Shown: in pieces, positions 34,456 to 42,678 of the stretch
Numbering within the stretch: position 1 is the first letter of the stretch
Layout: each line of letters begins with the position of its first letter
NCBI GenBank assembly: GCA_964417895.1
Contig: CAYQJS010000011.1
Coordinates: forward strand, 56,607 to 120,606
Direction of reading: 5' to 3'
Origin: CAYQJS01 sp964417895
GTDB lineage: Bacteria > Chloroflexota > UBA6077 > SHYK01
DNA: 64,000 bases
Notes under the pieces: model-generated
What the model saw: only the letters and a program-made list of their open reading frames with translations
Told to the model about the DNA's origin: nothing
Databases searched by the model: none
Program-made: the position numbers and the translations under genes

Positions 34456-34783
34456 CTGAGTGACCCCTGTGAGCGAGACTGCGTGGTGGAGCCCTGGCAT
34501 CCAAGGGAAACGGGGTCTGCACGCGAGACCCGATGCCGGTTGCATCCTAGGCGGACACAGGAGTCACGTCAAGCGGGTCATATCAGCAAACTGCACGGGC
34601 TCTTTTGGTTCGTCCTTCAGGTCGGCCCTGCTCTGATCGACCTGGTCGAATCGATGCGCTCTCGCCCCTGCCCGACCTCAACGTGTTGGCCAGGGTGCTG
34701 ACGGCCGGGCAGGCGATGATGCCAACACCACTGTGTCTGCCGCTCATATCTTCGCGCATCATCCGATGGGCGGCTGGCCCGCG
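34456..34783. other. 328-bp spacer without a recognised gene
   Basis: Lies upstream of SBP-4 and downstream of the 144-aa gene. No convincing open frame, repeat copy or hairpin seen; presumably it holds the SBP-4 promoter. Confidence 0.5.
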
Positions 34784-35218
34784 TCAGGACAAACCAAGCG
34801 TCGTGGCGTGTTGACAAGCGTCGCTTAATTGTCCCTCCAGGTCGTTCTCGACATCCTGTGGGCTCCGCGGGCGAAAGTCCTGCTCAACCTCTACAAGAGT
34901 GACTGTCTTGATATAGGGCTGGATCGCCGCTCTGTCTATGTGCTGGACTATCTGCGCGCCTTTCAGTCGGTACACGTCCGGAATCAGCTTGAGAGCAGGG
35001 ACCCATCGGTCGTTCCAGTTCGTCCGGAACGCGGAGATCTGCACCCGCCTCACGAGATCTCCTTCCTGCAACTTCACGAACCAGATGGGCTCATCGTGGT
35101 ACCAGTGGGTCGCCTTCCAGCCTTGGAGACGATCTATTACCTTGCTGATCGCGTCCGCGTAGCCCGGTGCGACCTCGATAGGTCTACTCGTGTCAAGCAT
35201 GTCCTTGATACCACTCAC
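34784..35218 (-). CDS. Hypothetical protein, possible immunity/antitoxin partner of the HYD1-like gene
   Basis: 144 aa; GTG at 35218 or ATG at 35200 could be the start, and neither has a good ribosome site. No family recognised. Tryptophan- and acid-rich middle (WKATHWYHDEPIWFVKLQEGD), with no signal peptide or membrane segment. It starts 15 nt after the HYD1-like gene on the same strand. Size, position and lone pairing are what an immunity or antitoxin gene would show; this is inference only. Base composition is visibly less GC-rich than in the neighbours, consistent with acquisition. Confidence 0.6.
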   Translation of the reverse strand: MSGIKDMLDTSRPIEVAPGYADAISKVIDRLQGWKATHWYHDEPIWFVKLQEGDLVRRVQISAFRTNWNDRWVPALKLIPDVYRLKGAQIVQHIDRAAIQPYIKTVTLVEVEQDFRPRSPQDVENDLEGQLSDACQHATTLGLS

Positions 35219-35233
35219 GGATGTTGGGGGGGC

Positions 35234-35650
35234 CTATGTTGCGAGCAGGCCAACCCAGCGCTCCTTATCCCTGGACACAGTGATCGGCACCGTGACATAG
35301 TATTCAGTCCCACCACCAGCGCGGATGAGATCGCCGCTACCATCGCGGATTGGCTCGACCGGAGAGGGCCCCTCCGGCTCAACAACGAGCGCGTCCTCGA
35401 TCAGGCAGGCAAGCTCGACAGGCTTGTTGACGATACTTAGCTTGTCGGCCGCATCGCAGCCAAAAGGATAAAGATCGCTCGTCAAATAAACTCTACCACT
35501 CCGGCCGGGCTTGATTTCGCCGGCAGCAAGGATGTTCTGCGTCCCTTCGCGGGGAGCGTAGTGCAAGTAGTAGTTGGCTAATAAAGGAGTCGGAGTGAGC
35601 GCTGGCACTTTGGCTCTCCAGCGAAGGTTAGGTAGCCTGCCAAGCTCCAC
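35234..35650 (-). CDS. HYD1-signature ADP-ribosyltransferase-like protein (putative toxin)
   Basis: 138 aa from a GTG; no ribosome site is seen. YYLHYAPREGTQNILAAGEI near residue 27 followed by GRVYLTSDLYPFG near 52 matches the start of Tox-ART-HYD1 domains (H-Y...G...I..G.I...VYLT), and GGTEYYVTVPI near 112 fits the closing strand with its Glu. These domains are polymorphic-toxin effectors expected to modify targets with ADP-ribose. Here the domain stands alone without a secretion or RHS part. The downstream gene could neutralise it. Moderate confidence by motif only. Confidence 0.6.
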   Translation of the reverse strand: MELGRLPNLRWRAKVPALTPTPLLANYYLHYAPREGTQNILAAGEIKPGRSGRVYLTSDLYPFGCDAADKLSIVNKPVELACLIEDALVVEPEGPSPVEPIRDGSGDLIRAGGGTEYYVTVPITVSRDKERWVGLLAT

Positions 35651-35832
35651 AGGCGCAAGAATGCTATAGCTTCAGCGCATTCCAATCAATGCGTAGCCTC
35701 GTTGAGTAGGCGGACGGGTAATGCGGTCGGCTTCGGTCGTCTTCAGTCAGGCAGGAATCCTACCAATCGACTTATTCCCGCGGTATATTGGCCGCACGGG
35801 CCTGGCGGGCGCCGCCATACAGGAGGACGAGG

Positions 35833-37536
35833 ATGTTGCTGTCAAGAGGTCCAGCGCTGACTCTCGTATGCGCCGTGCTGATCATGGCCTGCGCCGCTCC
35901 CACCGGGCCGGGCACTTCAACGACGGGCGCCGACCGGCAGCCCATGGCAAGGAAGACCATGACGGCCGTGATCATGAGCACTCCGGCCCAGCTCGCGTCC
36001 GGAAATCTGCTCGTCGCGAGCACCCCCACGTGGCAGGGCGGCGACGAGCTCGAGGAGCTGGTGAACGCCGGCCTCACCACCGCCGACCAGAATGGCCGTC
36101 GCCTCCCCCTGCTGGCACGAGCCGTCCCCGCCGTCGAGAACGGGCTCTGGAAAGTCTTTCCCGATGGCACGATGGAGACCACGTGGACTATCCGCGAGCG
36201 AGCCACCTGGCACGACGGGACCCCCTTCACCTCCGATGACCTGCTCTTCACCGCTGCGCTCTACCAGACTGACGAGCTGCCCCTCGTGGAGCGACCCCTC
36301 AGGTTCACTCAGTCTATCGAGGCGCCCGACGCCCACACCATCGTCGTGAAGTGGAAGCAGACGTACATCGCAGCGGACCAGCTGTTCCACACTGTGCGAC
36401 CCAAGCACGTCATGGACAAGGCCCTCTCGGAAGACAAGCAGTCTGTGCTTCGGCTGCCCTACTGGACCTCCGAGTACGTGGGCACCGGCGCCTTCAAGGT
36501 GCGGGACTGGGTGGATGGTAGCCACGTCGTGCTGGATGCCTTCGACGACTACATCCTGGGGAGACCCAGCATCGACCAGATCACCGTCAAGTTCTCACCG
36601 GACCCGCGGGCGGTAGCCGCCCGCATCCTGGCGGGCGATGTCGATCTGACGCTCGGCCGGAACCTCTCGCTCCAGGAGGCGATACAGGTGCGGGAGAGTT
36701 GGCGTGAAGGCACGATCGAAGTCGGCTTCGAGAACTGGATCGCCCTCTTTCCCCAGTTCATGAATCCAACGCCACAGGCCATGCTCGAGCTGCCGTTCCG
36801 GCGCGCGATCATGCATGCGCTGGACCGCCAGCAGATGGTCGACGTGCTCCAATTTGGCGTGGTCCCGATCGCCCACACCTGGGTGAGTCCGACCGAGGCC
36901 GCGTATCGCGAGATCGAGCCCGGCATCGCGAAGTATGACTACGACTTGCGCAAGGCGAGGCAGCTCACCGAGGACGTGGGCTTCACGATGGGCCCGGATG
37001 GACTTCTCCGTGATTCGGGAGGCCAAGGCCTGGCCCTTGAGATCCGCACCAGCGCGGGGGACAACACCCACGAAGCAGCCATCCTGACCGCCGCGGACGA
37101 CCTGAGAAAGCTGGGGATCGCCGCGGAGCCGGTCCTCATCCCTGATGCGCGGCGCAACGACCGCGCATACCAGCAGACTTTTCCGGCGCTGCGGCTCTGG
37201 CGCAACGCCAACAACCTGTGGACCCTGGACCGGTATCACAGCGCCAACGCCGGGACACCGGAGAACAACTTCCGACAGACCAGCAACTACGCGCGCTACA
37301 CGAACCCTGCGTTCGACGCGCTGATCGACCGCTACCTTGTGACGATCAATGTCCAGGAGCGCACGCGCCTGCTGGGGCAGATCGTGCAGCATCAGTCCGA
37401 GCAGCTCACCGTGATGGGCCTCTTCTACAACACGGAGCCGCACGCCGTAAGCAACCGATTGAAGAACGTCACGAGCAAGACGACTCCGGACGCGAGCCAC
37501 GTCTGGAACGTGCACCAGTGGGAGCTGGCGAGTTGA
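35833..37536 (+). CDS. ABC transporter solute-binding lipoprotein, family 5 (SBP-5)
   Basis: 567 aa from ATG 35833, which follows AGGAGGACGAGG and begins a signal peptide with lipobox VLIMAC, Cys20. The segments VENGLWKVFPDGTMETTW, TWHDGTPFTSDDLLF and DLTLGRNLSLQEA are nearly those of SBP-1 at 4780, so the two are close paralogues 30 kb apart. C-terminus WNVHQWELAS. It stands alone, flanked by the HYD1-like pair and a family A repeat. Confidence 0.88.
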   Translation: MLLSRGPALTLVCAVLIMACAAPTGPGTSTTGADRQPMARKTMTAVIMSTPAQLASGNLLVASTPTWQGGDELEELVNAGLTTADQNGRRLPLLARAVPAVENGLWKVFPDGTMETTWTIRERATWHDGTPFTSDDLLFTAALYQTDELPLVERPLRFTQSIEAPDAHTIVVKWKQTYIAADQLFHTVRPKHVMDKALSEDKQSVLRLPYWTSEYVGTGAFKVRDWVDGSHVVLDAFDDYILGRPSIDQITVKFSPDPRAVAARILAGDVDLTLGRNLSLQEAIQVRESWREGTIEVGFENWIALFPQFMNPTPQAMLELPFRRAIMHALDRQQMVDVLQFGVVPIAHTWVSPTEAAYREIEPGIAKYDYDLRKARQLTEDVGFTMGPDGLLRDSGGQGLALEIRTSAGDNTHEAAILTAADDLRKLGIAAEPVLIPDARRNDRAYQQTFPALRLWRNANNLWTLDRYHSANAGTPENNFRQTSNYARYTNPAFDALIDRYLVTINVQERTRLLGQIVQHQSEQLTVMGLFYNTEPHAVSNRLKNVTSKTTPDASHVWNVHQWELAS

Positions 37537-37559
37537 TGGATGATCTGGTACGACGCCGC

Positions 37560-37745
37560 GTGCGTTCGTGACCATCGAGGTCCGAGGCCAAGGAGCGGCG
37601 GTGGCAATCCATCCATCTCCCACCGGGGTGGGAGAGGTTAGGTGAGGGCACTTCCTCCGTTGGCGCTTTGAACCAGCGGAGATGCTCGCCTCCGTAGTGG
37701 GTCGCCCTCACCCTCCCCTCTCCCATCGCGATGGGAGAGGGGCAC
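37560..37745. repeat. Family A dispersed intergenic repeat, copy 3 (divergent)
   Basis: Shares the block GGCAATCCATC...CCCACC, GGGAGAGGTTAGGTGAGGGC and CCCTCACCCTCCCCTCTCCC with copy 2, but has an unrelated middle (TTGGCGCTTTGAACCAGCGG). Ends in a CTCTCCCATCGCGATGGGAGAGG palindrome. Confidence 0.65.
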
Positions 37746-37773
37746 GCGGGTCACGAACTTCAACGATCTTGTA

Positions 37774-39489
37774 CTAGCGCCACTCCCACTCGTGGATATT
37801 GTCGTAGCGGGTGCTACGCGGAGCTGCCGCCTCGGGTCCTTGCAGGCTTCCCACGTGGGCGACTACGAGGAAGTTGAAGTAAAGGGGCAGAGCCGGCAGC
37901 TCGGTGCTCATCAGGGTCAGCAACTGGACCATCATCCCGTCGGCTTCCTTCTGGTCCAGAGTCCCCTTGAACATGTTGACCAGGCGGTCGTAGTCGGGAT
38001 GCGCCCAGCCCATGCGGTTATTCCCGCGCCAGCTATTCTGCGGAGTTCCGATGGTCGCGCTCGTGAATTTGTCCACGCCAAGCATCGGCGGCGTCAGACT
38101 GTTGTTGTTCGTAGTCAGTGCCGGGAACGTCGCTTTCATCTCATCGGTGCCGACTCGCAGGGCGGCCGGGATCAGATCCAGTTGGACGTCGACGCCGGCC
38201 CGCTTCAGATAATCGGCGACGATAGTGGAGTCCTGTGCTTCCTGGCCCTCCGACACGCCGGAGAGCTCCGGGCTGAACCGTCCTTCGCTCGGGCTGACGA
38301 AGATGCCATCGGCGCCCTTCGTGTGCCCCACCTCGGCCATCAATTGCTCCGTGCGCCGCACGTCGTACGGGTATTTGGCAATGGCGCGATCCACCGCCGT
38401 GTAGTACCCCACGATGCGTGGCACCATGGCATCTGCCGCCATCCCGCTGTCCTCGACCATCGCCTCCGCGAGGGCCGGCCTGTCGATCGCGTGCATCAGG
38501 GCCTGGCGCGCCCGCACGTCCAGCAGAGCGCGCGGGTCGGCGTACGCGGGCCGTGCCTGAATCTGCACGTACCGGAGCTGCACCGGACTCAGCAGGATGC
38601 GCCCCTCGGTGCGGGGCACCCACTCCTGCTTGAGGGCGGCGGCCTCCTGAAACTCGATGGCCCGATCGACCGCCATGTCCAGATCGCCAGCGAGGAGTCG
38701 GGCGACCGTGATATTCGGATTGCCGCTGAAGTTCAGGACGATGCGGCCGATCTTCGGGCGACCGAGCGCGTAGCCTTCGAAGGCCTCGCCTTCCATGAAG
38801 GCGCCGCGCTCCCAGCGAGTGAGCCGATAAGGGCCAGCCCCAATGTAGGCTGTCGACCAGTGGGGCTGGCCGTAGTAGGCGTCGCGGTCCAACTCGAGTG
38901 ACCTCTCGAGCAGGTGCCGCGGGAGCGGCTGGAAGGCCAGAGCCCCAGCCTCAGGGTACGCTCGCCCCCACCGGATCACCATGGTTTGGGGATCGAGCGC
39001 CAGGACGTCATCGATGTACATCGCGGCCGCCCGCTCGTCGCCGCCCGGGGGCGGGCCCCAAGCATTCTCGACCCTGAAGGCGCGAAGAGCGAAGACGAAG
39101 TCGTCCGTCGTCAGCGGAGCACCATCGTGCCAGGTCAGACCGGCGCGAAGACGATACGTCGTCTCCATCTTCCCCTCGGGCAATACCTTCCAGGCATCGG
39201 TGTGCAGCTGCGGCAGCCTTTCGGCGAGCACGGGATAGGCAACCTCACGGTGGTCAGTCGCGGAGAGGCCGGCGGTGAACATGCGTTGCGGGATCTCCAC
39301 CTTGGAAGCGCCGCCCGAGCCAGTGAGGTCCTCGGCCTCGACGCGGGCAACGATGCGCAGCGTCCTCGACTGGTCCACCGTGGCGCGTCTCAGTTGATCG
39401 GAGGAGCTGCCTCCAGGGCCGGCCGGTGCGCAGGCCGCCAGGGCAATCGCTACCAGGAGCACGAGGTAGAAGAACCGATGGCTCATCAT
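37774..39489 (-). CDS. ABC transporter solute-binding lipoprotein, family 5 (SBP-6)
   Basis: 571 aa; GGAGG lies 4 nt before ATG 39489 and 7 nt before the next ATG, and either could be used. Lipobox IALAAC, Cys20. VLPEGKMETTYRLR, TWHDGAPLTTDDFVF and a C-terminal DNIHEWEWR (W replaced by D at the first signature position). Same subgroup as SBP-3 and SBP-4. Cupin-4 and AH-5 lie upstream on the same strand, forming a second copy of the three-gene set. Confidence 0.88.
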   Translation of the reverse strand: MMSHRFFYLVLLVAIALAACAPAGPGGSSSDQLRRATVDQSRTLRIVARVEAEDLTGSGGASKVEIPQRMFTAGLSATDHREVAYPVLAERLPQLHTDAWKVLPEGKMETTYRLRAGLTWHDGAPLTTDDFVFALRAFRVENAWGPPPGGDERAAAMYIDDVLALDPQTMVIRWGRAYPEAGALAFQPLPRHLLERSLELDRDAYYGQPHWSTAYIGAGPYRLTRWERGAFMEGEAFEGYALGRPKIGRIVLNFSGNPNITVARLLAGDLDMAVDRAIEFQEAAALKQEWVPRTEGRILLSPVQLRYVQIQARPAYADPRALLDVRARQALMHAIDRPALAEAMVEDSGMAADAMVPRIVGYYTAVDRAIAKYPYDVRRTEQLMAEVGHTKGADGIFVSPSEGRFSPELSGVSEGQEAQDSTIVADYLKRAGVDVQLDLIPAALRVGTDEMKATFPALTTNNNSLTPPMLGVDKFTSATIGTPQNSWRGNNRMGWAHPDYDRLVNMFKGTLDQKEADGMMVQLLTLMSTELPALPLYFNFLVVAHVGSLQGPEAAAPRSTRYDNIHEWEWR

Positions 39490-39530
39490 TGCACCTCCAT
39501 TACGAGTGTCATCCTGGGCTCCCACAGCTG

Positions 39531-39635
39531 TCACCCTGAGCGACAGCGAAGGGCCTGCGGGGGCCCGACAACGCAGGCCGCAAGCTCCAAGCCCGATGCC
39601 GACCCCAGATGCTTCGCCTTCGGCTCCCATCAAAA
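39531..39635. repeat. Family C inverted repeat, copy 3
   Basis: TGTCACCCTGAGCGACAGCGAAGGG at the left and CAGATGCTTCGCCTTCGGCTC at the right; the right arm has lost its last bases. Confidence 0.65.
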
Positions 39636-39656
39636 CCCCGCTCCCATGAAAAATAC

Positions 39657-39741
39657 CGCTCGTCCTGAGCCTGTCGAAGGACGAGCCCGGGGGTGGGCAA
39701 CCTTCGCCTCATGGTTCGACAGGCTCACCATGAGCGGCACC
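39657..39741. repeat. Family D inverted repeat (core of the 4499 element without its ends)
   Basis: CGCTCGTCCTGAGCCTGTCGAAGG at the left and GGTTCGACAGGCTCACCATGAGCGG at the right. Same core as inside 4499-4608. Confidence 0.65.
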
Positions 39742-39750
39742 TTCATCCGT

Positions 39751-40878
39751 CTACTTCTGCGTGCACAGCGGATGGATACCTCCCATCCTGCACGTCACTC
39801 CGCGTTGGGCCAGCTCCGCCTCGAAATCGCGGTGGATGCTGGGGTCCTCGATCTCGTAGGGGACGCGGTGCCCGCCCTCAGTCACACTGACGTCGAGGTA
39901 CTGTTTCCCACCGGGCGCCGGTTTGTCGCTTCCCCACCCGATGGCGAGGAACAGCGTGGGCTCGGCGCCCACGTTGAAATGCTGATGGAAGCACATCTCG
40001 GGCGGGACGAGCATGCTGCCCGGTCCCCAGTCGATCCGCTCCACGGGCCGCCCCTCGTACCACATGAGGGTGTATCCCTCTCCGCGGAGAATCACGATGT
40101 GTATGCCGGGTCCGTGTCGGTGCGCCGACTTGTACGTGCCGACCGGCCACGACGAGCTGTGCGAGTGCATCGTGGAATTGACCATGTCGAAGCTCGCGGT
40201 GGTGTTGAGGGAAGTGCGGCCCGCCCCACTGGAGTGGCCGTCGACCGTGTTGGGCATAGGGTTCTGAGCGAGCACGTCCGCCACGAAGTTCGTGCGCCAA
40301 GGGCCTCGGCCCGCTGGCCGCTCTCGCTGTTGGAAGTAGCCGTCCTCGCCGCTGAATCGATCATCGAAGACGAACGGGTTATCGAAGACGAACTTCAGGC
40401 TCTTGAACGAGTCGATGATGCGTGGGGCAGAGGTCATCCCAACGTAGCGCGCCGGCTCGGCCCCCGACAGATTGTGGTGCTGGAACCACGCGTTGGGGGG
40501 AATCGCGAAGTAGCTGCGCTCGTGCCACTCGAACGTCTGCTTCTTGCTGGGATCGATCCAAACCGTCGTGGCGCCTTGCCCCTTCAGAACGAAGACGCTG
40601 TCCTCGTAGATGTGCTTTAGGGGAGTTGAGGACTCCTTAGGAGCCAGCTCGTAGATATACGAGTCGTTGAACCCCCCAGTGCCCTCGAGGTTAACGAAGA
40701 CGCCTGATCCGCCGCGGGCCTCCCACGGGGTGAGCTCCACGTCCAGCAGGCTCTTGATGAAGTACCCGCGGATGGTCGGTAGCCCTTGCGACTCCTTCCA
40801 TCGCTCGTAGGGCGACTTGTACTCCCGCATCGCTCGAATGCGGTCGTATTCCTCAGCCGGTGCCTCAGCTTGTGCCAT
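39751..40878 (-). CDS. Bicupin domain protein (cupin-4)
   Basis: 375 aa from ATG 40878, preceded by GGAGGGGAAAT at a rather long distance. YKSPYERWKESQGLPTIRG is the family opening. Barrel 1: LKHIYEDSVFVLKGQG near 89 and AWFQHHNLSG near 138. Barrel 2: HSSSWPVGTYKSAHRHGPG near 248 and MCFHQHFNVG near 303. Very close to cupin-3 at 28541, which lies in the same kind of neighbourhood. Between SBP-6 and AH-5 on one strand. Confidence 0.82.
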   Translation of the reverse strand: MAQAEAPAEEYDRIRAMREYKSPYERWKESQGLPTIRGYFIKSLLDVELTPWEARGGSGVFVNLEGTGGFNDSYIYELAPKESSTPLKHIYEDSVFVLKGQGATTVWIDPSKKQTFEWHERSYFAIPPNAWFQHHNLSGAEPARYVGMTSAPRIIDSFKSLKFVFDNPFVFDDRFSGEDGYFQQRERPAGRGPWRTNFVADVLAQNPMPNTVDGHSSGAGRTSLNTTASFDMVNSTMHSHSSSWPVGTYKSAHRHGPGIHIVILRGEGYTLMWYEGRPVERIDWGPGSMLVPPEMCFHQHFNVGAEPTLFLAIGWGSDKPAPGGKQYLDVSVTEGGHRVPYEIEDPSIHRDFEAELAQRGVTCRMGGIHPLCTQK

Positions 40879-40918
40879 GTCTTGATTTCCCCTCCGTCTA
40901 TTGTCATCGTGCGCCGCT

Positions 40919-41010
40919 ATTGTCATCCTGAGCCGCAGGCGAAGGATCTGGAGTAGCAGCCGAGTTGGAGCTGCCCCCAGATTCTTCGGCCTTCGGGCCT
41001 CAGAATGACA
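40919..41010. repeat. Family C inverted repeat, copy 4
   Basis: TGTCATCCTGAGCC...GCGAAGGATCTGG at the left and CCAGATTCTTCGGCC...CCTCAGAATGACA at the right, with a short AGCAGCCGAGTTGGAGCTGC internal hairpin. Confidence 0.75.
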
Positions 41011-41017
41011 GTCCGGC

Positions 41018-42226
41018 TCAGACTGACATTGCGGCTGCGTCCCGAGGCGTCTCGGTGAGCGGGCGCTCGGTGTCCAGGTGGAAGAACTCGATGGCGTTTC
41101 CGGCCACCATCCTGTAAGTCTCGTCCTCAGGGACGCCCGCGAAGTTCCTTTCCAGCACGGCCTTCGAGTTCGGCCAGTCGGACTCCGCGTGCGGGAAGTC
41201 GTTGGCCCACATCACTCGATCCACGCCGATGAAGTGCCGCATGTGCACGCCAACCGGGTTATCTTGGAAGCCCCAGAGGAAGTGCTCTTTGACGTACTCG
41301 CTGGGGGGACGGTCGAGCGGCTCGATCCCCAGCAGGCGCTCCGCCCAGAACCGGTGGCGGTTGTAATGGATGTCCATCTGTTCGAGGTGGTTGGGAATCC
41401 ACCCGATCTGGTTCTCTGCGAAGTAGACCATGAGACGGGGAAACCGATCGAACACACCGGCCATCACCAGCTGGTTAGCGCTCAGCGCACCGTACTGGCC
41501 GTACCTGGTCATCCGCGAGACGATGTCCTGGCCGCCGATGTCGTCGCCGGGGTCCCGAGGATACTTGAAGACCGGTCCCGTGCGGGCGCCGCGCGCGCCG
41601 ATCTGGACGTGCACCGTGACGGGCATGTCGAGGTCGAGGGCCGCCGCCCAGAACTCGTCGTCCTCAGGCGTCGGATGGTACTTGCCGCTCGGGAAGGTGC
41701 TGAGCACAATGCCCTTCAGCCCGAGCTTCGCGCAACGCTCCATCTCATCGATTGCGTAGTGCGCGCTTCGCTCCGGAACGACACCCATGCCGAGGAGGCG
41801 GTCGGGCGCCACTGCGCAGTAGTCCTTCGCGAGGAAGTCGTTGTACGCCTGGATCATCGCCAGGTATGCATCGTCGTCGGGAATGCTGTTCACGATCATC
41901 CCGCCGTTGTTCCCCGGAAACAGCACCTCGGCGTCGATCCCGTCGACGTCCTGCTCGTGGAGCCGCTGCTCGGGCGATCCGGCCCCTGGCGCTCCCTCAT
42001 AGGTCATCCCCTTTGGGCTCCACTGTTCGAAGGGCTTGCCGGCGCACAGGTTCACGCCTCCTCTGTACAGCGGCCGCCCCTCGATGAGCCACGCGTCGCC
42101 ACCCTCGGGGAGACGGATCATGCGCGGTGAACGGTCGCGGTACTTCTCGGGTACCCGCGGCGTCCAGCGGTCGCACGGGATCTCGAGATGTGAGTCCGCG
42201 GAGATGTGGCGGTATTCTCGTGCCAT
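41018..42226 (-). CDS. Amidohydrolase_2 family metal-dependent hydrolase (AH-5)
   Basis: 402 aa; GGGAGGAAGACCG precedes the ATG. HISADSHLEIPCDRWTPRVP shows DxH; VTVHVQIGARG near 195 gives the strand-5 His, IGWIPNHLEQMDIHY near 266 the substrate loop, WANDFPHAESDWPNS near 345 the last Asp. Closest paralogue AH-3 at 29839. It starts 21 nt after the VOC gene on the same strand, so the unit SBP-7, VOC, AH-5, cupin-4, SBP-6 may be transcribed together. Confidence 0.88.
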   Translation of the reverse strand: MAREYRHISADSHLEIPCDRWTPRVPEKYRDRSPRMIRLPEGGDAWLIEGRPLYRGGVNLCAGKPFEQWSPKGMTYEGAPGAGSPEQRLHEQDVDGIDAEVLFPGNNGGMIVNSIPDDDAYLAMIQAYNDFLAKDYCAVAPDRLLGMGVVPERSAHYAIDEMERCAKLGLKGIVLSTFPSGKYHPTPEDDEFWAAALDLDMPVTVHVQIGARGARTGPVFKYPRDPGDDIGGQDIVSRMTRYGQYGALSANQLVMAGVFDRFPRLMVYFAENQIGWIPNHLEQMDIHYNRHRFWAERLLGIEPLDRPPSEYVKEHFLWGFQDNPVGVHMRHFIGVDRVMWANDFPHAESDWPNSKAVLERNFAGVPEDETYRMVAGNAIEFFHLDTERPLTETPRDAAAMSV

Positions 42227-42247
42227 CGGTCTTCCTCCCAGGCGTTG

Positions 42248-42646
42248 CTATCGCGGGCTCATTGCCGTTCGTCCCGACGTTGACAGCTCGATCCTATTGC
42301 CCGCGGGGTCGATGAGCGTGAGCGAATAGTCCCTGCTATCTGGCTGTTGGCGGCTTCCCTCGACCTTGAATCCCTTCGCCTCTAGCTCCTGCGTCACGTC
42401 CGTCAGCTCACCCGGCCATTCGATCTCGACCATGTGATGCGGGTTGCCCGCACGGCCGCCCTTCGCCGCGTCGCTCACCCCGAGGACTAAGCCGCCCAGG
42501 TCGACGAACGTCGTAGGCGTCTCGCCGTTCATTCTGGTGGGCCCCTCAGTTCCTCCGAGGAGGTCGCGGTAGAACCGCACCGTTTCGTCGAAGTTGTCCG
42601 CGTTGACATTCCAGGTCCGGACGCTCTTGACCTTGAACAATACCAT
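42248..42646 (-). CDS. VOC (glyoxalase/bleomycin-resistance/dioxygenase) superfamily protein
   Basis: 132 aa; GGGAGGTA directly precedes the ATG. One babbab unit pair: VRTWNVNADNFDETVRFYRDLLGG at the start and a closing YSLTLIDPAGNRIEL, with an MVEIEW strand between them near 70. Candidate metal residues are the Glu in MVEIEW and the Glu of IEL. Single-domain VOC proteins act as dimers in lyase, isomerase, epimerase or extradiol cleavage roles. Placed between SBP-7 and AH-5, it may process an intermediate of that module. Confidence 0.82.
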   Translation of the reverse strand: MVLFKVKSVRTWNVNADNFDETVRFYRDLLGGTEGPTRMNGETPTTFVDLGGLVLGVSDAAKGGRAGNPHHMVEIEWPGELTDVTQELEAKGFKVEGSRQQPDSRDYSLTLIDPAGNRIELSTSGRTAMSPR

Positions 42647-42678
42647 TACCTCCCATGGCGCTACTCGATCGTCCCGTG

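Noticed and set aside
38914..40620. 568-aa open frame antisense to SBP-6 and cupin-4
   Set aside because: It runs through two firm genes and an intergenic repeat, so it cannot be one gene.
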